Positions 29,158 to 41,089 of a stretch of DNA of 64,000 nt are shown here, piece by piece. Location of the stretch: positions 1 to 64,000 of the forward strand of contig DBMM01000011.1 of assembly GCA_002298925.1 (NCBI GenBank). Reading direction: 5' to 3'. Each line of letters opens with the position of its first letter. Position 1 is the first letter of the stretch. The DNA comes from Geobacter sp. UBA698. GTDB taxonomy: Bacteria > Desulfobacterota > Desulfuromonadia > Geobacterales > Pseudopelobacteraceae. The notes below the pieces were generated by a model, which saw only the letters and a program-made list of their open reading frames with translations, searched no databases and was not told the origin of the DNA. A program made the position numbers and the translations under genes.

Positions 29158-29718
29158 TCAGAGGGAAACCGGCGTTACAGTACGCACGCCGATCTCCACG
29201 TTCAACTCCTTCTTGAGGTTGTCCAGCAGACCTTCCACGCCTTCCGGGGTCTGGCCGGGAGGCAGGGCCGCCTCCAGCATCATCACGTACACCGGCTGTT
29301 CCGGGGTGCCGATCAGCTTGGTGTTGAGATCGGTGATATTGACTTCCAGAGCGGCCAGTTCACGGGTTACGCGGTAGACGATGCCGGGCTGGTCGGCACC
29401 GTAGACCGAGATCATGCAGATCTCCCCTTCGGTCTCCTGCCGCGTAATTTCATCGGCGTGCAGGGTGCGCACACCCAGTGACATGCCCAGGCTGTCGCAG
29501 ACGCCTTTCAGTTCCTCGTGCAGGTGCGTCTTGCTGAAGGGCTTGGCGTGGGAGACGATCAGAATCATGGCGAATTCGCCGGCCAGCATGGTGCAGCTGG
29601 AATCGGCGATGTTGCACCCCAGCCGGAACAGCACCTCGGCAATGCCGGCCACGATGCCGGTCCGGTCCTTGCCAACCACGGAAACGGCATAGTGCGCCGG
29701 TTCGTTTTGTTTTGTCAT
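29158..29718 (-). CDS. ACT-domain protein, GcvR-like
   Basis: The 186-residue protein consists of two ACT domains. The first begins HYAVSVVGKDRTGIVAGIAEVLF and the second ICMISVYGADQPGIVYRVTRELA, the arrangement found in GcvR-type proteins that sense glycine or other amino acids. There is no DNA-binding or catalytic domain, so it probably acts by binding a partner. ATG 29718 is chosen because GGGGGATT precedes it and domain similarity begins soon after. It leads the def and AMMECR1 genes. Confidence 0.85.
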   Translation of the reverse strand: MTKQNEPAHYAVSVVGKDRTGIVAGIAEVLFRLGCNIADSSCTMLAGEFAMILIVSHAKPFSKTHLHEELKGVCDSLGMSLGVRTLHADEITRQETEGEICMISVYGADQPGIVYRVTRELAALEVNITDLNTKLIGTPEQPVYVMMLEAALPPGQTPEGVEGLLDNLKKELNVEIGVRTVTPVSL

Positions 29719-29826
29719 GGGAATCCCCCAATAAATTGTTTGCAATCTGGTTAACACTATTCGAAATCATCTGCAAATGTTTTCTGAAATCGGGTATAGT
29801 CGAGATCTTAACGGAGGAACCAGATT

Positions 29827-31839
29827 ATGACCACAACCATCCATCGTTCCGTCTGCCCCTTTGACTGTCCCGATACCTGCGGCCTGCTGATTGAGGCGGA
29901 AAACGGCCGCGCCCTGCGGGTGTGCGGCGACCCGGATCATCCCATGACCGGGGGACTGCTCTGTACCAAGATGAACCATTACGAGCGGAGCGTGCATTCT
30001 CCCCGCCGTTTAACCACGCCCCTGGCGCGCAGCGGCCCCAAGGGGTCCGGCCGGTTCGTCCAAATTACCTGGGATGAGGCCATCCAGCGCATCTGCTCAC
30101 GCTGGAAGGAGCTGATTGCAGAGCATGGCGGCGAGTGTGTCCTGCCCTATTCCTATGCCGGCACCATGGGGCTGCTGCAGCGCAACAGCGGCCACCCCTT
30201 CTTCCACAAGCTGGGGGCATCGCGGCTGGAACGGACTATCTGTTCGCCTGCCAAGGATGCCGGCTGGAAGGCGGTCATGGGCGATACCCCCGGCATGGGG
30301 ACCCTGGAAATGGCCGACAGCGATCTGGTGATCCTGTGGGGCATCAACGCCGCCGCCACCAGCATCCATGCCATGCGCGACGCCCGCCAGGCCCGCCGCC
30401 ACGGCGCCAGGCTGTGGGTGATCGACACCTACCGCACGCCCACGGCCGAAATGGCTGATCGGGTCTTTCTGGTCAAGCCGGGTGGGGACGGGGCCCTGGC
30501 GCTGGCCATGATGCATGTCATCGTGCGGGACGGGCTGGCTGACCACGCTTTCATCGCCGCCAACGTGCTCGGTTTCGAAGCCTTCCGTGATCGGGTCGTG
30601 CCGGACTGCACGCCGGAACAGATGGCCCCGCTCTGTGGCCTGGGGGCGACGGATATCGAGCGCCTGGCACGGGAGTATGCCCTGTCACGAGCGCCGTTCA
30701 TCCGCCTGGGGAGCGGCTTGACCCGTTACGCCAACGGCGCCATGACCGTCCGGACCATTACCTGTCTGCCGGCCCTGACCGGAGCCTGGCAGCGCCCGGG
30801 GGGCGGTGTTTTCTGCGGCACGGCCACCGGGGCCGCCTTTCCGCTGGCACCCATCGTGCGGGAAGACTTCATGGAACAGCCCACCCGGCTGGTCAGCATG
30901 AACCAGCTGGGAGCGGCGCTCAATACCATCAACGACCCACCGGTCATGTCCCTCTACGTCTACCACTCCAACCCGGCTGCCATTGCTCCGGACCAAAATG
31001 CCGTCATCCGCGGACTGCTGCGGGATGATCTGTTCTGCGTGGTGCATGAACGCTTCCTGACCGACACCGCCCGCCATGCCGACATCGTCCTGCCGGCCAC
31101 CTCTTCCCTGGAACATGCGGACCTGTACCGCTGCTACGGCGGCTACCACGCCCAGCTGAGCCGGGCCGTGATTCCGGCCGTAGGCCACTCCAAAAGCAAC
31201 TGGGAGGTGTTCTCGCTGCTGGCGCGGGGCATGGGCTGGGATGAACCCTTTTTCCAGCTGACCTCCGAGGAGTTGATCGAGTTGCTGCTGGCTGAGGTCA
31301 ATCCCTGGCGGACGGCTGAACTCAACGAGCGACTGCGGCGGGGCGAGCCGGTGCTGCTGACCCCCCCCACTGACCCGAAACGGCAGTGGGGCACCGGCTC
31401 CGGAAAGATCGAAATCCTCAATCCGGCCGAGGTTGAGCCTTTGCCGCGCCTGCTGCCGACCCATGCCGAGACGGACGGCTTCACTCTGCGGCTGCAGCCG
31501 GCGGTCACCCCCCATGCGCTCAATTCGTCCTTCTACGAGCAGGATGACCTGCGGCAGCGCCAGACCTGCATGCTGCTGATGATGAACCGGCTTGACGCGG
31601 AGCAACGGGGGCTGAAGGATGGCGGCCAGGTACTGGCCTTCAACCAGCTGGGCGAGGTAGGGTTTACCCTGAAGATTACCGATCGTGTGCCGGCCGGCAC
31701 GGTGGTCACGGAAGGGGTCTGGTGGCGCGAGTTCATCCCCGGCGAGCGGGGGGTGAATGCGCTGACATCCCAGCGCCTGACCGACGGCGGACGGGGCAGC
31801 ACCTTGTATGATGTGGCGGTGGAGGTCAGGGGGGTATAG
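29827..31839 (+). CDS. Molybdopterin-dependent oxidoreductase, catalytic subunit
   Basis: The 670-residue product belongs to the DMSO reductase/formate dehydrogenase superfamily. The N-terminal [4Fe-4S] ligands are C10, C14, C18 (VCPFDCPDTC) and C46. The region that normally carries the molybdenum ligand reads RTICSPA (residues 136-142), so Cys139 or the adjacent Ser140 is the likely ligand. The C-terminal molydopterin dinucleotide-binding domain starts near residue 545. There is no twin-arginine signal, which suggests a cytoplasmic enzyme. No electron-transfer subunit is adjacent. GGAGGAAC precedes the start. The substrate cannot be told; similar proteins are often misnamed formate dehydrogenase. 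Confidence 0.87.
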   Translation: MTTTIHRSVCPFDCPDTCGLLIEAENGRALRVCGDPDHPMTGGLLCTKMNHYERSVHSPRRLTTPLARSGPKGSGRFVQITWDEAIQRICSRWKELIAEHGGECVLPYSYAGTMGLLQRNSGHPFFHKLGASRLERTICSPAKDAGWKAVMGDTPGMGTLEMADSDLVILWGINAAATSIHAMRDARQARRHGARLWVIDTYRTPTAEMADRVFLVKPGGDGALALAMMHVIVRDGLADHAFIAANVLGFEAFRDRVVPDCTPEQMAPLCGLGATDIERLAREYALSRAPFIRLGSGLTRYANGAMTVRTITCLPALTGAWQRPGGGVFCGTATGAAFPLAPIVREDFMEQPTRLVSMNQLGAALNTINDPPVMSLYVYHSNPAAIAPDQNAVIRGLLRDDLFCVVHERFLTDTARHADIVLPATSSLEHADLYRCYGGYHAQLSRAVIPAVGHSKSNWEVFSLLARGMGWDEPFFQLTSEELIELLLAEVNPWRTAELNERLRRGEPVLLTPPTDPKRQWGTGSGKIEILNPAEVEPLPRLLPTHAETDGFTLRLQPAVTPHALNSSFYEQDDLRQRQTCMLLMMNRLDAEQRGLKDGGQVLAFNQLGEVGFTLKITDRVPAGTVVTEGVWWREFIPGERGVNALTSQRLTDGGRGSTLYDVAVEVRGV

Positions 31840-33102
31840 CCCCCTGCAGAGATCGCAGCAGCTCCAGCATCTCTGCCGCCGTCTCCGGAGGTTGGTGTCC
31901 GGTCTGCTCCAGCAGCGGCGGCACGGCCGCCTCCGGTGCGATGCGGGGCCAGGCGCTGTCGGTGAGGTGATGCATCAGCCGCATGGTGCGGAAGGCGTCC
32001 AGCCAGCCGTGGAAGGCGTCCATCAGTTTCTCCCGGCCGCTGTTGTGCCGCCGCAGGTTGTCCCAGGCGGCGGCGAAGCCGGCCTGCCGTAGATAGCTGC
32101 AGAGGTCCGGCGAAATATCTTCAGCCCGCAGCAACAGGATGCTTCCCTCCGCACCGTCATGCTCCGCCACGGTTTTCAGCCATTTCCCCAGGATAGCGAA
32201 CAGTTGCGGCTGGTAGAACAGCAGCCGCTGGTCCCCCTCGGCCAGCATGTCACCCACGGCGCGGCCGGTGCCAAAGGGGACCCGGCGGGACGAGCGGGGC
32301 GAAGGGTGGACGACGGTTCCGGACAGGGGCGCGACGCCGGCGGTCTTGTGGATCTGCTGGAGGAAGTAGAAGTCCTCCCCTGCCAGGCGCCGGTTCATGC
32401 CCCCGCTGGCAGCGTAGGCCGCGGCCCGGCAGGCCATGGCGCTGCCCACCGTGTGGAAGGCCCAGGGTGAGCCGGCCAGCTCCAGCCCGAGCACGTAGGC
32501 CCGCAGGAACAGTTCGTAGCGGTCGATGGCCGCCTGCCCCGGGGGATCGGCGGCCGGACGGTGGCGGTAGTGGAGGCTGGCGCCGCCAGCTGCCGCGGAG
32601 GCGAAATGCCGGCTGATGGCCGCCAGGTAGTCGGGCTGCACCAGGGTGTCGGCGTCCAGGCAGACCAAGAGCGGATTATTATTGCGGTAATCAAGCTGAG
32701 CCAGGGCCAGGTCCAGGCCGATCTTGCGGGCCAGCCCCACCCCCTGTTTAGGGGGGAGCTCACGGCCGGGGGAGGCAGCATCCACCCACTGCAGCTGTGC
32801 CAGACCGTGCTGTAGCTTCCATTGTGGCAGCACTGCCAGCGTGGCCAGGTTGTCGGCCTGTTCTTCGGGTGTGGCGTCGATAGAATGATTGACCACCACC
32901 AGAATCAGGAAGCGCGCCAGTAGTTCGGGCGGGTTGGCGGCCAGGGAGTGCAGGGTCAGCGGCAGGTTGGCTGACTCGGCCAGGGCGGGGATGACCACCG
33001 CACCGCTGTACCGTCCGGCTGGCGGGTCCGCGATCTGCCAGGGTTCGTGGCAGGCGCGTTTGCGCAGGTAGGCGGCGATGTCGGCCGGCAGCTGTTGACG
33101 GT

Positions 33103-33106
<4 letters not shown>
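31826..33106 (-). CDS. Family 2 glycosyltransferase
   Basis: The 426-residue protein has a GT-A fold glycosyltransferase start, GAVVIPALAESANLPLTL, with the metal-binding DxD in LVCLDADTLVQPDYL at about residue 150. AFHTVGSAMACRAAAYAASGG and AGEDFYFLQQI follow and resemble the acceptor region of GT2 enzymes. No membrane span is obvious, so it likely works at the inner face of the membrane on an unknown glycan. It overlaps selB by ATGA and is thus translationally coupled to it. Its 3' end overlaps the molybdopterin gene by 14 bp. Confidence 0.85.
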
Positions 33107-35721
<2,615 letters not shown>

Positions 35722-35740
35722 ATCGCTTTCCCGTCCCTGT

Positions 35741-36673
35741 CTAGGTCGGCAGGCTGATGGTGAAGGTGCAGCCCTGTCCCGGGCCGTCGCTCGTCACGGC
35801 AACCTTGCCGCCATAATTCTGGATGATCGTTTCGATGATGTACAGCCCCAGCCCGGTGCCGCGGACGTTTTCCCCGGCCGTCTGGACACGGTAGAACATG
35901 TCGAAGACCTTCTTCAGCTCCGTTTTGTCCAGGCCGCGCCCCTTGTCCCGGATTGACAGCTGCAGCCAGTTGCCGCTCTGGGTCAGGCGTACCGTGATAT
36001 CCGGACTGCCGGGGGAGTAGAGTACCGCGTTTTCGAACAGGTTGCGCAGCACAATGCCCATTTCTTCGGGATCAACCAGGCACTTGAGCCCGGCTTCGGC
36101 CTCCAGCGTAATGATCCCCCCCTGGGGCAGGTTGGCCCGCTCCCGCTCGACATATTCCGCCAGCAGGGCCGAGATGTCGGTCAGGCGCCGCTCGAGCGGC
36201 TTGCGGCGCTGTTCCAGGCGGGCGGCCATTAGCAGGTTGTTGATCAGGTAATGCAGGCGCTCGGTGTCGGCCAGCATGGTGGCCACAAAACTGTCCAGCT
36301 TGTCCTTGGGCAGATTGCGCAGGCGGATGGTTTCCAGATGCAGCTGGATCGAGGCTAGCGGGGATTTCAGCTCATGGGTCACCTGGGAGATGAAGCTGCG
36401 CTGCTGTTGGTAGAGATTGGACTGGCGGTTCCAGTAGACGAAGATGATGTACACCCCGGCCAGGATCACCGCCAGCATGACCAGCCCTTCGGCCATCACG
36501 ATCCAGTTGAAACTCCTGCCGACCAGCTCGGGACGGTATTTCTCGGCCAGTTCCCGGAATTCGCGGTGCTTGCCGATGAACCAGTAGATCCAGAACACCA
36601 CCAGGGTGATCCAGACCAGCTGGATGGCGATCAGCGCCATGACCGGATGGAAAATTTTACGTAAAAGTCTCAT
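35741..36673 (-). CDS. Sensor histidine kinase
   Basis: The 310-residue kinase has two membrane spans (about 11-34 and 59-80) bounding a very short outer loop of about 25 residues, so it probably senses the membrane or a partner protein. The HisKA domain carries His100 in SQVTHELKSPLASIQ. The ATPase domain has NLFENAVLYS, DKGRGL and GTGLGLYI. It heads a minus-strand set with its response regulator, selB and a glycosyltransferase. Confidence 0.93.
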   Translation of the reverse strand: MRLLRKIFHPVMALIAIQLVWITLVVFWIYWFIGKHREFRELAEKYRPELVGRSFNWIVMAEGLVMLAVILAGVYIIFVYWNRQSNLYQQQRSFISQVTHELKSPLASIQLHLETIRLRNLPKDKLDSFVATMLADTERLHYLINNLLMAARLEQRRKPLERRLTDISALLAEYVERERANLPQGGIITLEAEAGLKCLVDPEEMGIVLRNLFENAVLYSPGSPDITVRLTQSGNWLQLSIRDKGRGLDKTELKKVFDMFYRVQTAGENVRGTGLGLYIIETIIQNYGGKVAVTSDGPGQGCTFTISLPT

Positions 36674-36772
36674 GGTGGTCCGATCTGCGAGGGTGGCATG
36701 AGTGCTTGCCTGAAACAGCGTTGTTCTGCTATAACGCTTGACACTATGTGTTATTAAAACAGGAGTACCTCA

Positions 36773-37252
36773 ATGTCTCAATTCGATTTCAAACGTTTGC
36801 AGCGCACCATGACTATCTACCGTGTCGTCCAGTTTATACTGCTGGCCCTGCTGGCCGCAATGATCTTTCTGTTTCAGACCCGCTACGGACTGCTGGGTAA
36901 GCCGGATCATTTCTTCAAAAGCATCATTGCCGCCTTCATTGCCCAGCTGGTCATGGTCTATCCGCTCTACCGGCTGGCCTGGCGTGATGCCGGGGTGGAG
37001 GTGGACAGCAGTATCAGCGGACTGTCCGTCGATGTCCTGACGGCCCTGCGTAAAAAGAGACTGATGGGTGATCTCTGGAAGATGTCGCTGATTCTGTTCT
37101 TCCTGATCTTTGTCGCCCGCGCACCCGGGGCCGACAAGATGGGGACCCCCTTCTTCCAGAGCACGGCCCTGTTTGCCTTCCTGCTGATCTTTCTGACCTA
37201 TTTCCAGTGTTTCAACTTCTGCGCTAAAAAACGGATGAAACAGGTTTCGTAG
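36773..37252 (+). CDS. Multi-span membrane protein of unknown function
   Basis: The 159-residue protein has hydrophobic segments at about 16-36, 48-66, 102-119 and 126-146, separated by charged loops. I do not recognise the family and see no catalytic motif. The start has CAGGAG about 8 nt upstream. It stands alone, divergent from the histidine kinase and convergent with the helicase gene. Its TAG stop lies within an inverted repeat. Confidence 0.7.
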   Translation: MSQFDFKRLQRTMTIYRVVQFILLALLAAMIFLFQTRYGLLGKPDHFFKSIIAAFIAQLVMVYPLYRLAWRDAGVEVDSSISGLSVDVLTALRKKRLMGDLWKMSLILFFLIFVARAPGADKMGTPFFQSTALFAFLLIFLTYFQCFNFCAKKRMKQVS

Positions 37253-37314
37253 GGGCGCCCTGCCTGTGCCCTGAATTGCAACGCAAACCCGGGCGCACAT
37301 CGCTGCGCCCCTAC
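37249..37314. repeat. Palindromic intergenic repeat (REP-like)
   Basis: GTAGGGGCGC (37249-37258) is the exact inverted copy of GCGCCCCTAC (37305-37314), and the second half contains a further hairpin, GGGCGCA-CATCGC-TGCGCCC. It fills the gap between two converging genes. TAG within each outer arm supplies the stop codon of each gene. Confidence 0.6.
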
Positions 37315-39815
37315 CTCTTCCCGAAAAATTCTTCCATCCTGGCGAATACCTCGGCGGAATTCCCGCTAACCAGAGCCGTAGCCGGCAGTGACCGCAAAAA
37401 AATCTTGCCGTAACTCTTGGTGCTGATCCTGCGGTCCAGGATCAGCACGGCTCCCCGGTCGTCGCGGCTCCGGATCAGCCGGCCGAAGCCCTGGCGGAAT
37501 TTAATCACCGCCTGGGGCAGCGAATAGTCCCGGAACGGGTCTCCGCCGCTGGCCTGGATATGCTCGGCCCGGGCCTGCTGCACCGGCTCGGTCGGTACCT
37601 GGAACGGCAGCCGGGCGATGATCACCAGCCGCAGGGCGTCTCCCTTGACATCGACCCCCTCCCAGAACGAGTCGGTGCCGAACAGCACCGCGTTGTGGTC
37701 CTTGCGGAAGCGGGCCAGCAGCTCGTGCCGGCCGGTGTCCCCCTGCTTGAGCACCGTCAGCCCCAATGCGGACAGCTGCGCCGCGAGCGCCCCATGCACC
37801 TTGTTCAGCAGGTCGTAGGAGGTAAACAGGATGAAGGCGCCCCCCAGCGAGATGCTGACCGCCTTGATGACGCGCTCCTCCAGGGCCTGGCGATAGCCGG
37901 GCGCGGTCGGTTCGGGCATGTCGTCCGGCACGGCGGCAAAGACCTGGGAAGCGTAGTCAAAGGGGGAGGCCAGCTGCAGCTCGTCCAGGCGCCCCTTGTC
38001 CAGCAGGCCAAAGCCGGTGCGCTTCTTGAGATAGGCGAACTGGCCCCCCACGGTCAGGGTGGCCGAGGTGACGATGATGGTTTTGAGCCGGTCCAGGATG
38101 GTCTCCTTGACCTGGCCCGAGATGTCCAGCGGCGCGGCGCACAGCCGGGCCTGCAGGCCGCGGGAGCCGCGCCGGACCTCCAGCCAGCGGCAGAAGCCCT
38201 CGGCATCGGCGCAGCAGAACAGCAGGCCGTCAACCATGGCCTGCAGCCGCCGTTCGATGCCGCCGATGTCCACCAGCTGATCCCCCAGCTTCTCCCGCAG
38301 TTTCTCGGGCAGATCCTCGCAGCGTCTCACCAGGGTGCGCAGGGCCGAGGTGTAGTCGCCGATCGCATCGGACAGGAGCCGCAGGCGCTGGCGACATTCC
38401 TGCCAGAAGGGGCTCCCCTCCACGGCCGGCGTAATGCGCAGTTTCTGCTCCCGCCCGGCGCTGGAGCCGGTTTCATGCTCCACGGACAGGGCCAGCCAGT
38501 CCATGGTGGCTTCGGTCAGGCCGGTCAGGTCGAGGCTCTTGGGGAGCAGATGGGTTTCCAGCAGGCCGGACAACTCGTTGTAGAGAGCCTCCCGGGACTC
38601 GGGCAGATCGCGGGTGATGCGGCTGGAGACGATCGTCAGCAGTCCGGCCCGGGCGGCCTTGGCCGGGACCAGGCGCTGCAGCTGCTTGAGGATGGCGCCC
38701 CGTGATATTGTCAGCGAGAGGTGGCTGGTGGCCACATCTTCCAGGTGGTGTCCCTCGTCGAAGATCAGCCGCGTGAAGGGGGGCAGGATGGCGGTGGCGT
38801 CGTAGCCGGTCTCCTGGCGGAGGACGATATCCGACAGCAGCAGGGCGTGGTTGGCCACCAGGATCCGGGCGGCCGAGGCCTCGCGCCGGGCCCGGTAGAA
38901 AAAGCAGCGGTTGAAGTGCTTGCAGCGCGAACGGCCGCACTGGTCGGCCTCGCAGCAGACCTCCTCCCAGGTGGCGCCACGGGGGGTAAAGCTCAGGTCG
39001 CTGCGGCAGCCGTCCTGGGCAGACTTGCTCCAGTCGATGATGGCGGTCAGCTCGGCCGTGGAGTCGTCCGGAAACAGCCCCGGCTCGGCCTCGGCGTTTT
39101 CCAGCTTGCGCAGACAGGCGTAGTTGCTGCGCCCCTTGATCAGGGCCGCCTTGAATTCCACCTTGGTGTGGCGGGCCAGAAAGGGGAGGTCCTTGCGGAT
39201 CAGCTGTTCCTGCAGGTTGATGGTGTTGGTGGAGATCACCACCCGCTCGTTGTTGCGCACCGCCCAGAGGATGGCCGGGATCAGGTAGGCCAGGGATTTG
39301 CCGGTGCCGGTGCCGGCCTCCACCAAGGCCACCCGGTCGCGGTTGAAGGCTTCGGCCACGGCAAAGGCCATGCGCACCTGCTCGTCGCGCTGTTCGTACC
39401 CCTTCAGGTTGGAGGCCAGTAGCCCCTCGCTGGAGAAAATCCGGCTCAGTTCGTCCAGGGAGATCAACTCCCCCTTTTTGGCCAGGTAGGGCGCCACCAC
39501 CTGATAGCAGCGGGTACAGCCGTTGTCCACGATGGAGCAGCCGATACCCTGGTTGCCGGCCACCGAGGCGATATCCATGTCAGCCGCCGAAGGGGTCAGG
39601 TCTCCGGAGGGGTGGTTGTGGATGACCACGTCGCCAGCCACGGCCCGGGAGAGGATGGCCGGCACCGCCTGTTTCGAGCCGCGGGCGATGGCCTCCACTT
39701 CGCAGACGATGCCGTCCACGTTGGTGCTGCCGATAAAAAAGACCTCGTTGCCGCTGGCCGCGGCTATTTCGTGGCGCATCAGCAGCAGCGCGTCTTCGGT
39801 GAAGTATTTATGCAT
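37311..39815 (-). CDS. DinG/XPD-family helicase with N-terminal JAMM (RadC-like) domain
   Basis: Residues 1 to about 115 form a JAB/MPN domain with a complete JAMM zinc motif: Glu24, His66 and His68 in HNHPSGD, Ser76 and Asp79. An iron-sulfur superfamily 2 helicase follows: Walker A EAGTGTGKS (166-174), cluster cysteines C234 and a set at 287-304 (VCCEADQCGRSRCKHFNRC), the DEAH-like DEGH (353-356), and motif VI QGFGRLIRSRDDRG. The whole is 834 residues. DinG proteins of Firmicutes carry an exonuclease at this end; here a metallohydrolase-type domain replaces it. The helicase should unwind forked DNA or R-loops; the JAMM activity is unknown. The chromate transporter genes lie upstream on the same strand. 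Confidence 0.88.
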   Translation of the reverse strand: MHKYFTEDALLLMRHEIAAASGNEVFFIGSTNVDGIVCEVEAIARGSKQAVPAILSRAVAGDVVIHNHPSGDLTPSAADMDIASVAGNQGIGCSIVDNGCTRCYQVVAPYLAKKGELISLDELSRIFSSEGLLASNLKGYEQRDEQVRMAFAVAEAFNRDRVALVEAGTGTGKSLAYLIPAILWAVRNNERVVISTNTINLQEQLIRKDLPFLARHTKVEFKAALIKGRSNYACLRKLENAEAEPGLFPDDSTAELTAIIDWSKSAQDGCRSDLSFTPRGATWEEVCCEADQCGRSRCKHFNRCFFYRARREASAARILVANHALLLSDIVLRQETGYDATAILPPFTRLIFDEGHHLEDVATSHLSLTISRGAILKQLQRLVPAKAARAGLLTIVSSRITRDLPESREALYNELSGLLETHLLPKSLDLTGLTEATMDWLALSVEHETGSSAGREQKLRITPAVEGSPFWQECRQRLRLLSDAIGDYTSALRTLVRRCEDLPEKLREKLGDQLVDIGGIERRLQAMVDGLLFCCADAEGFCRWLEVRRGSRGLQARLCAAPLDISGQVKETILDRLKTIIVTSATLTVGGQFAYLKKRTGFGLLDKGRLDELQLASPFDYASQVFAAVPDDMPEPTAPGYRQALEERVIKAVSISLGGAFILFTSYDLLNKVHGALAAQLSALGLTVLKQGDTGRHELLARFRKDHNAVLFGTDSFWEGVDVKGDALRLVIIARLPFQVPTEPVQQARAEHIQASGGDPFRDYSLPQAVIKFRQGFGRLIRSRDDRGAVLILDRRISTKSYGKIFLRSLPATALVSGNSAEVFARMEEFFGKR

Positions 39816-39862
39816 GGGGATCAGCTTCTTTCACTGCAGGAAAATCCGGAGATGGACAGGAG

Positions 39863-40381
39863 TCAATTTATGAGCAGCCCCGCCAGGCCTGCCCCCAGTA
39901 TGACCAGCATCGGGCTGACTTTGGTCCATTTGAAGATGGCAAAACCGATTGCCAGGATGATGAATTCCGTGGCACCGGACAGGGAGGAGGCGCCCAGGTT
40001 CCAGGCCGCGGCTGCCACCAGTCCGACCACGGCCGGCAGCAGGCCGTCCAGGGTGTTTTTGATCAGGTCGATCTCTTTCAGGCGGTGGTAGTGACGCCCC
40101 ACGGTCAGCATCAGCACGACGCAGGGCAGGAAGATGAAGAGCGTGGCCACCAGTGCCCCCGGAAAACCTCCGGCGCGGAAGCCGGTGAAGGTGGCCAGCA
40201 TGGCCAGCGGGCCGGGAGTCAGCTGGGACAGGGCCAGGCCGTCCAGAAACTGGCGCAGGGTCAGCCAGTGGTACTGCTCGACCATGATATGGTTCAGCAG
40301 CGGGATCAGCACATAGCCGCCCCCCACGAACATCAGGCCGATGCGCAGGTAGATCCAGGCCAGATTCAGCAGCGCCGCCAT
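39863..40381 (-). CDS. chrA: Chromate transporter, second half (ChrA C-terminal type)
   Basis: The 172-residue membrane protein has the half-ChrA motif LRIGLMFVGGGYVLIPLL, then LTLRQFLDGLALSQLTPGPLA and several spans. ChrA proteins export chromate or sulfate. Here the usual two-domain protein is split into two short genes. Its start overlaps the stop of the first half by one base (TAATG), so both halves should be made together. It begins with Met at 40381. Confidence 0.88.
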   Translation of the reverse strand: MAALLNLAWIYLRIGLMFVGGGYVLIPLLNHIMVEQYHWLTLRQFLDGLALSQLTPGPLAMLATFTGFRAGGFPGALVATLFIFLPCVVLMLTVGRHYHRLKEIDLIKNTLDGLLPAVVGLVAAAAWNLGASSLSGATEFIILAIGFAIFKWTKVSPMLVILGAGLAGLLIN

Positions 40382-40938
40382 TACTTCAGCCTCCGCTGCC
40401 AGATGCCCAGGCCCAGTGACCAGGCGGCGGCCGCCAGCAGCACCCAGGCGGCATTCAGCTTGAGCAGGACCGTGGCCGCAAAGGCGGCCAGGGCCATCAG
40501 GGAACTGTTGAAGCCCTTGATCTGTTTGCGCCCCATGTCAAGGGCCACCACCACGATCAGGCCGATGATGACCGGGTTGGTCCCCTTGAGAGCCGCCTGC
40601 AGCTGGGGCAGCTTGTTGTAGGTGAAATAGAGCCAGGAAAGCAGCGTGACCAGCAGGAAGGAGGGGAGGATGAAGCCGACGGCCGCGGTTATCCCGCCCC
40701 GCACGCCGCGCAGGTGGTGGCCGGTGAAGGTGCAGACATTCAGGGAAAACGGTCCCAGGATCTGGCCGAAGGCCAGGCCGTGCAGAAACTCCTCCGGCCC
40801 GATCCAGTTTTTCTCCCTGACGCAGACCCGCTCCACCAATGCCACAATCGCCATGCCGCCGCCGAAGCCGGTGATGCCGATCTTGGCGAAGGTCAGAAAA
40901 ATGTCAGCCAGACCTACCTGTTTTCCGCTTGTTTGCAT
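40381..40938 (-). CDS. chrA: Chromate transporter, first half (ChrA N-terminal type)
   Basis: The 185-residue membrane protein starts MQTSGKQVGLADIFLTFAKI and has the half-ChrA signature GITGFGGGMAIVALVE and WIGPEEFLHGLAFGQILGPFSLN. It pairs with the second half that follows with one-base overlap. ATG 40938 is preferred over an upstream TTG because family similarity begins there; no strong ribosome site is visible. Whether the pair moves chromate, sulfate or another anion is not decided. Confidence 0.88.
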   Translation of the reverse strand: MQTSGKQVGLADIFLTFAKIGITGFGGGMAIVALVERVCVREKNWIGPEEFLHGLAFGQILGPFSLNVCTFTGHHLRGVRGGITAAVGFILPSFLLVTLLSWLYFTYNKLPQLQAALKGTNPVIIGLIVVVALDMGRKQIKGFNSSLMALAAFAATVLLKLNAAWVLLAAAAWSLGLGIWQRRLK

Positions 40939-41089
40939 GCAGCAGTTATACCAGCGCCGGGTCATTGGCGGCAAGCAAAAAGGGGGCGGCCTCCAGTCGA
41001 AATGATTGCCTGAATCCGTGACTCCGTGGTAAAAATAAAGACTCCCTTTGCTGTCAAGAAAGCGGACAATTCTGCATCAAGGAGTTCCC

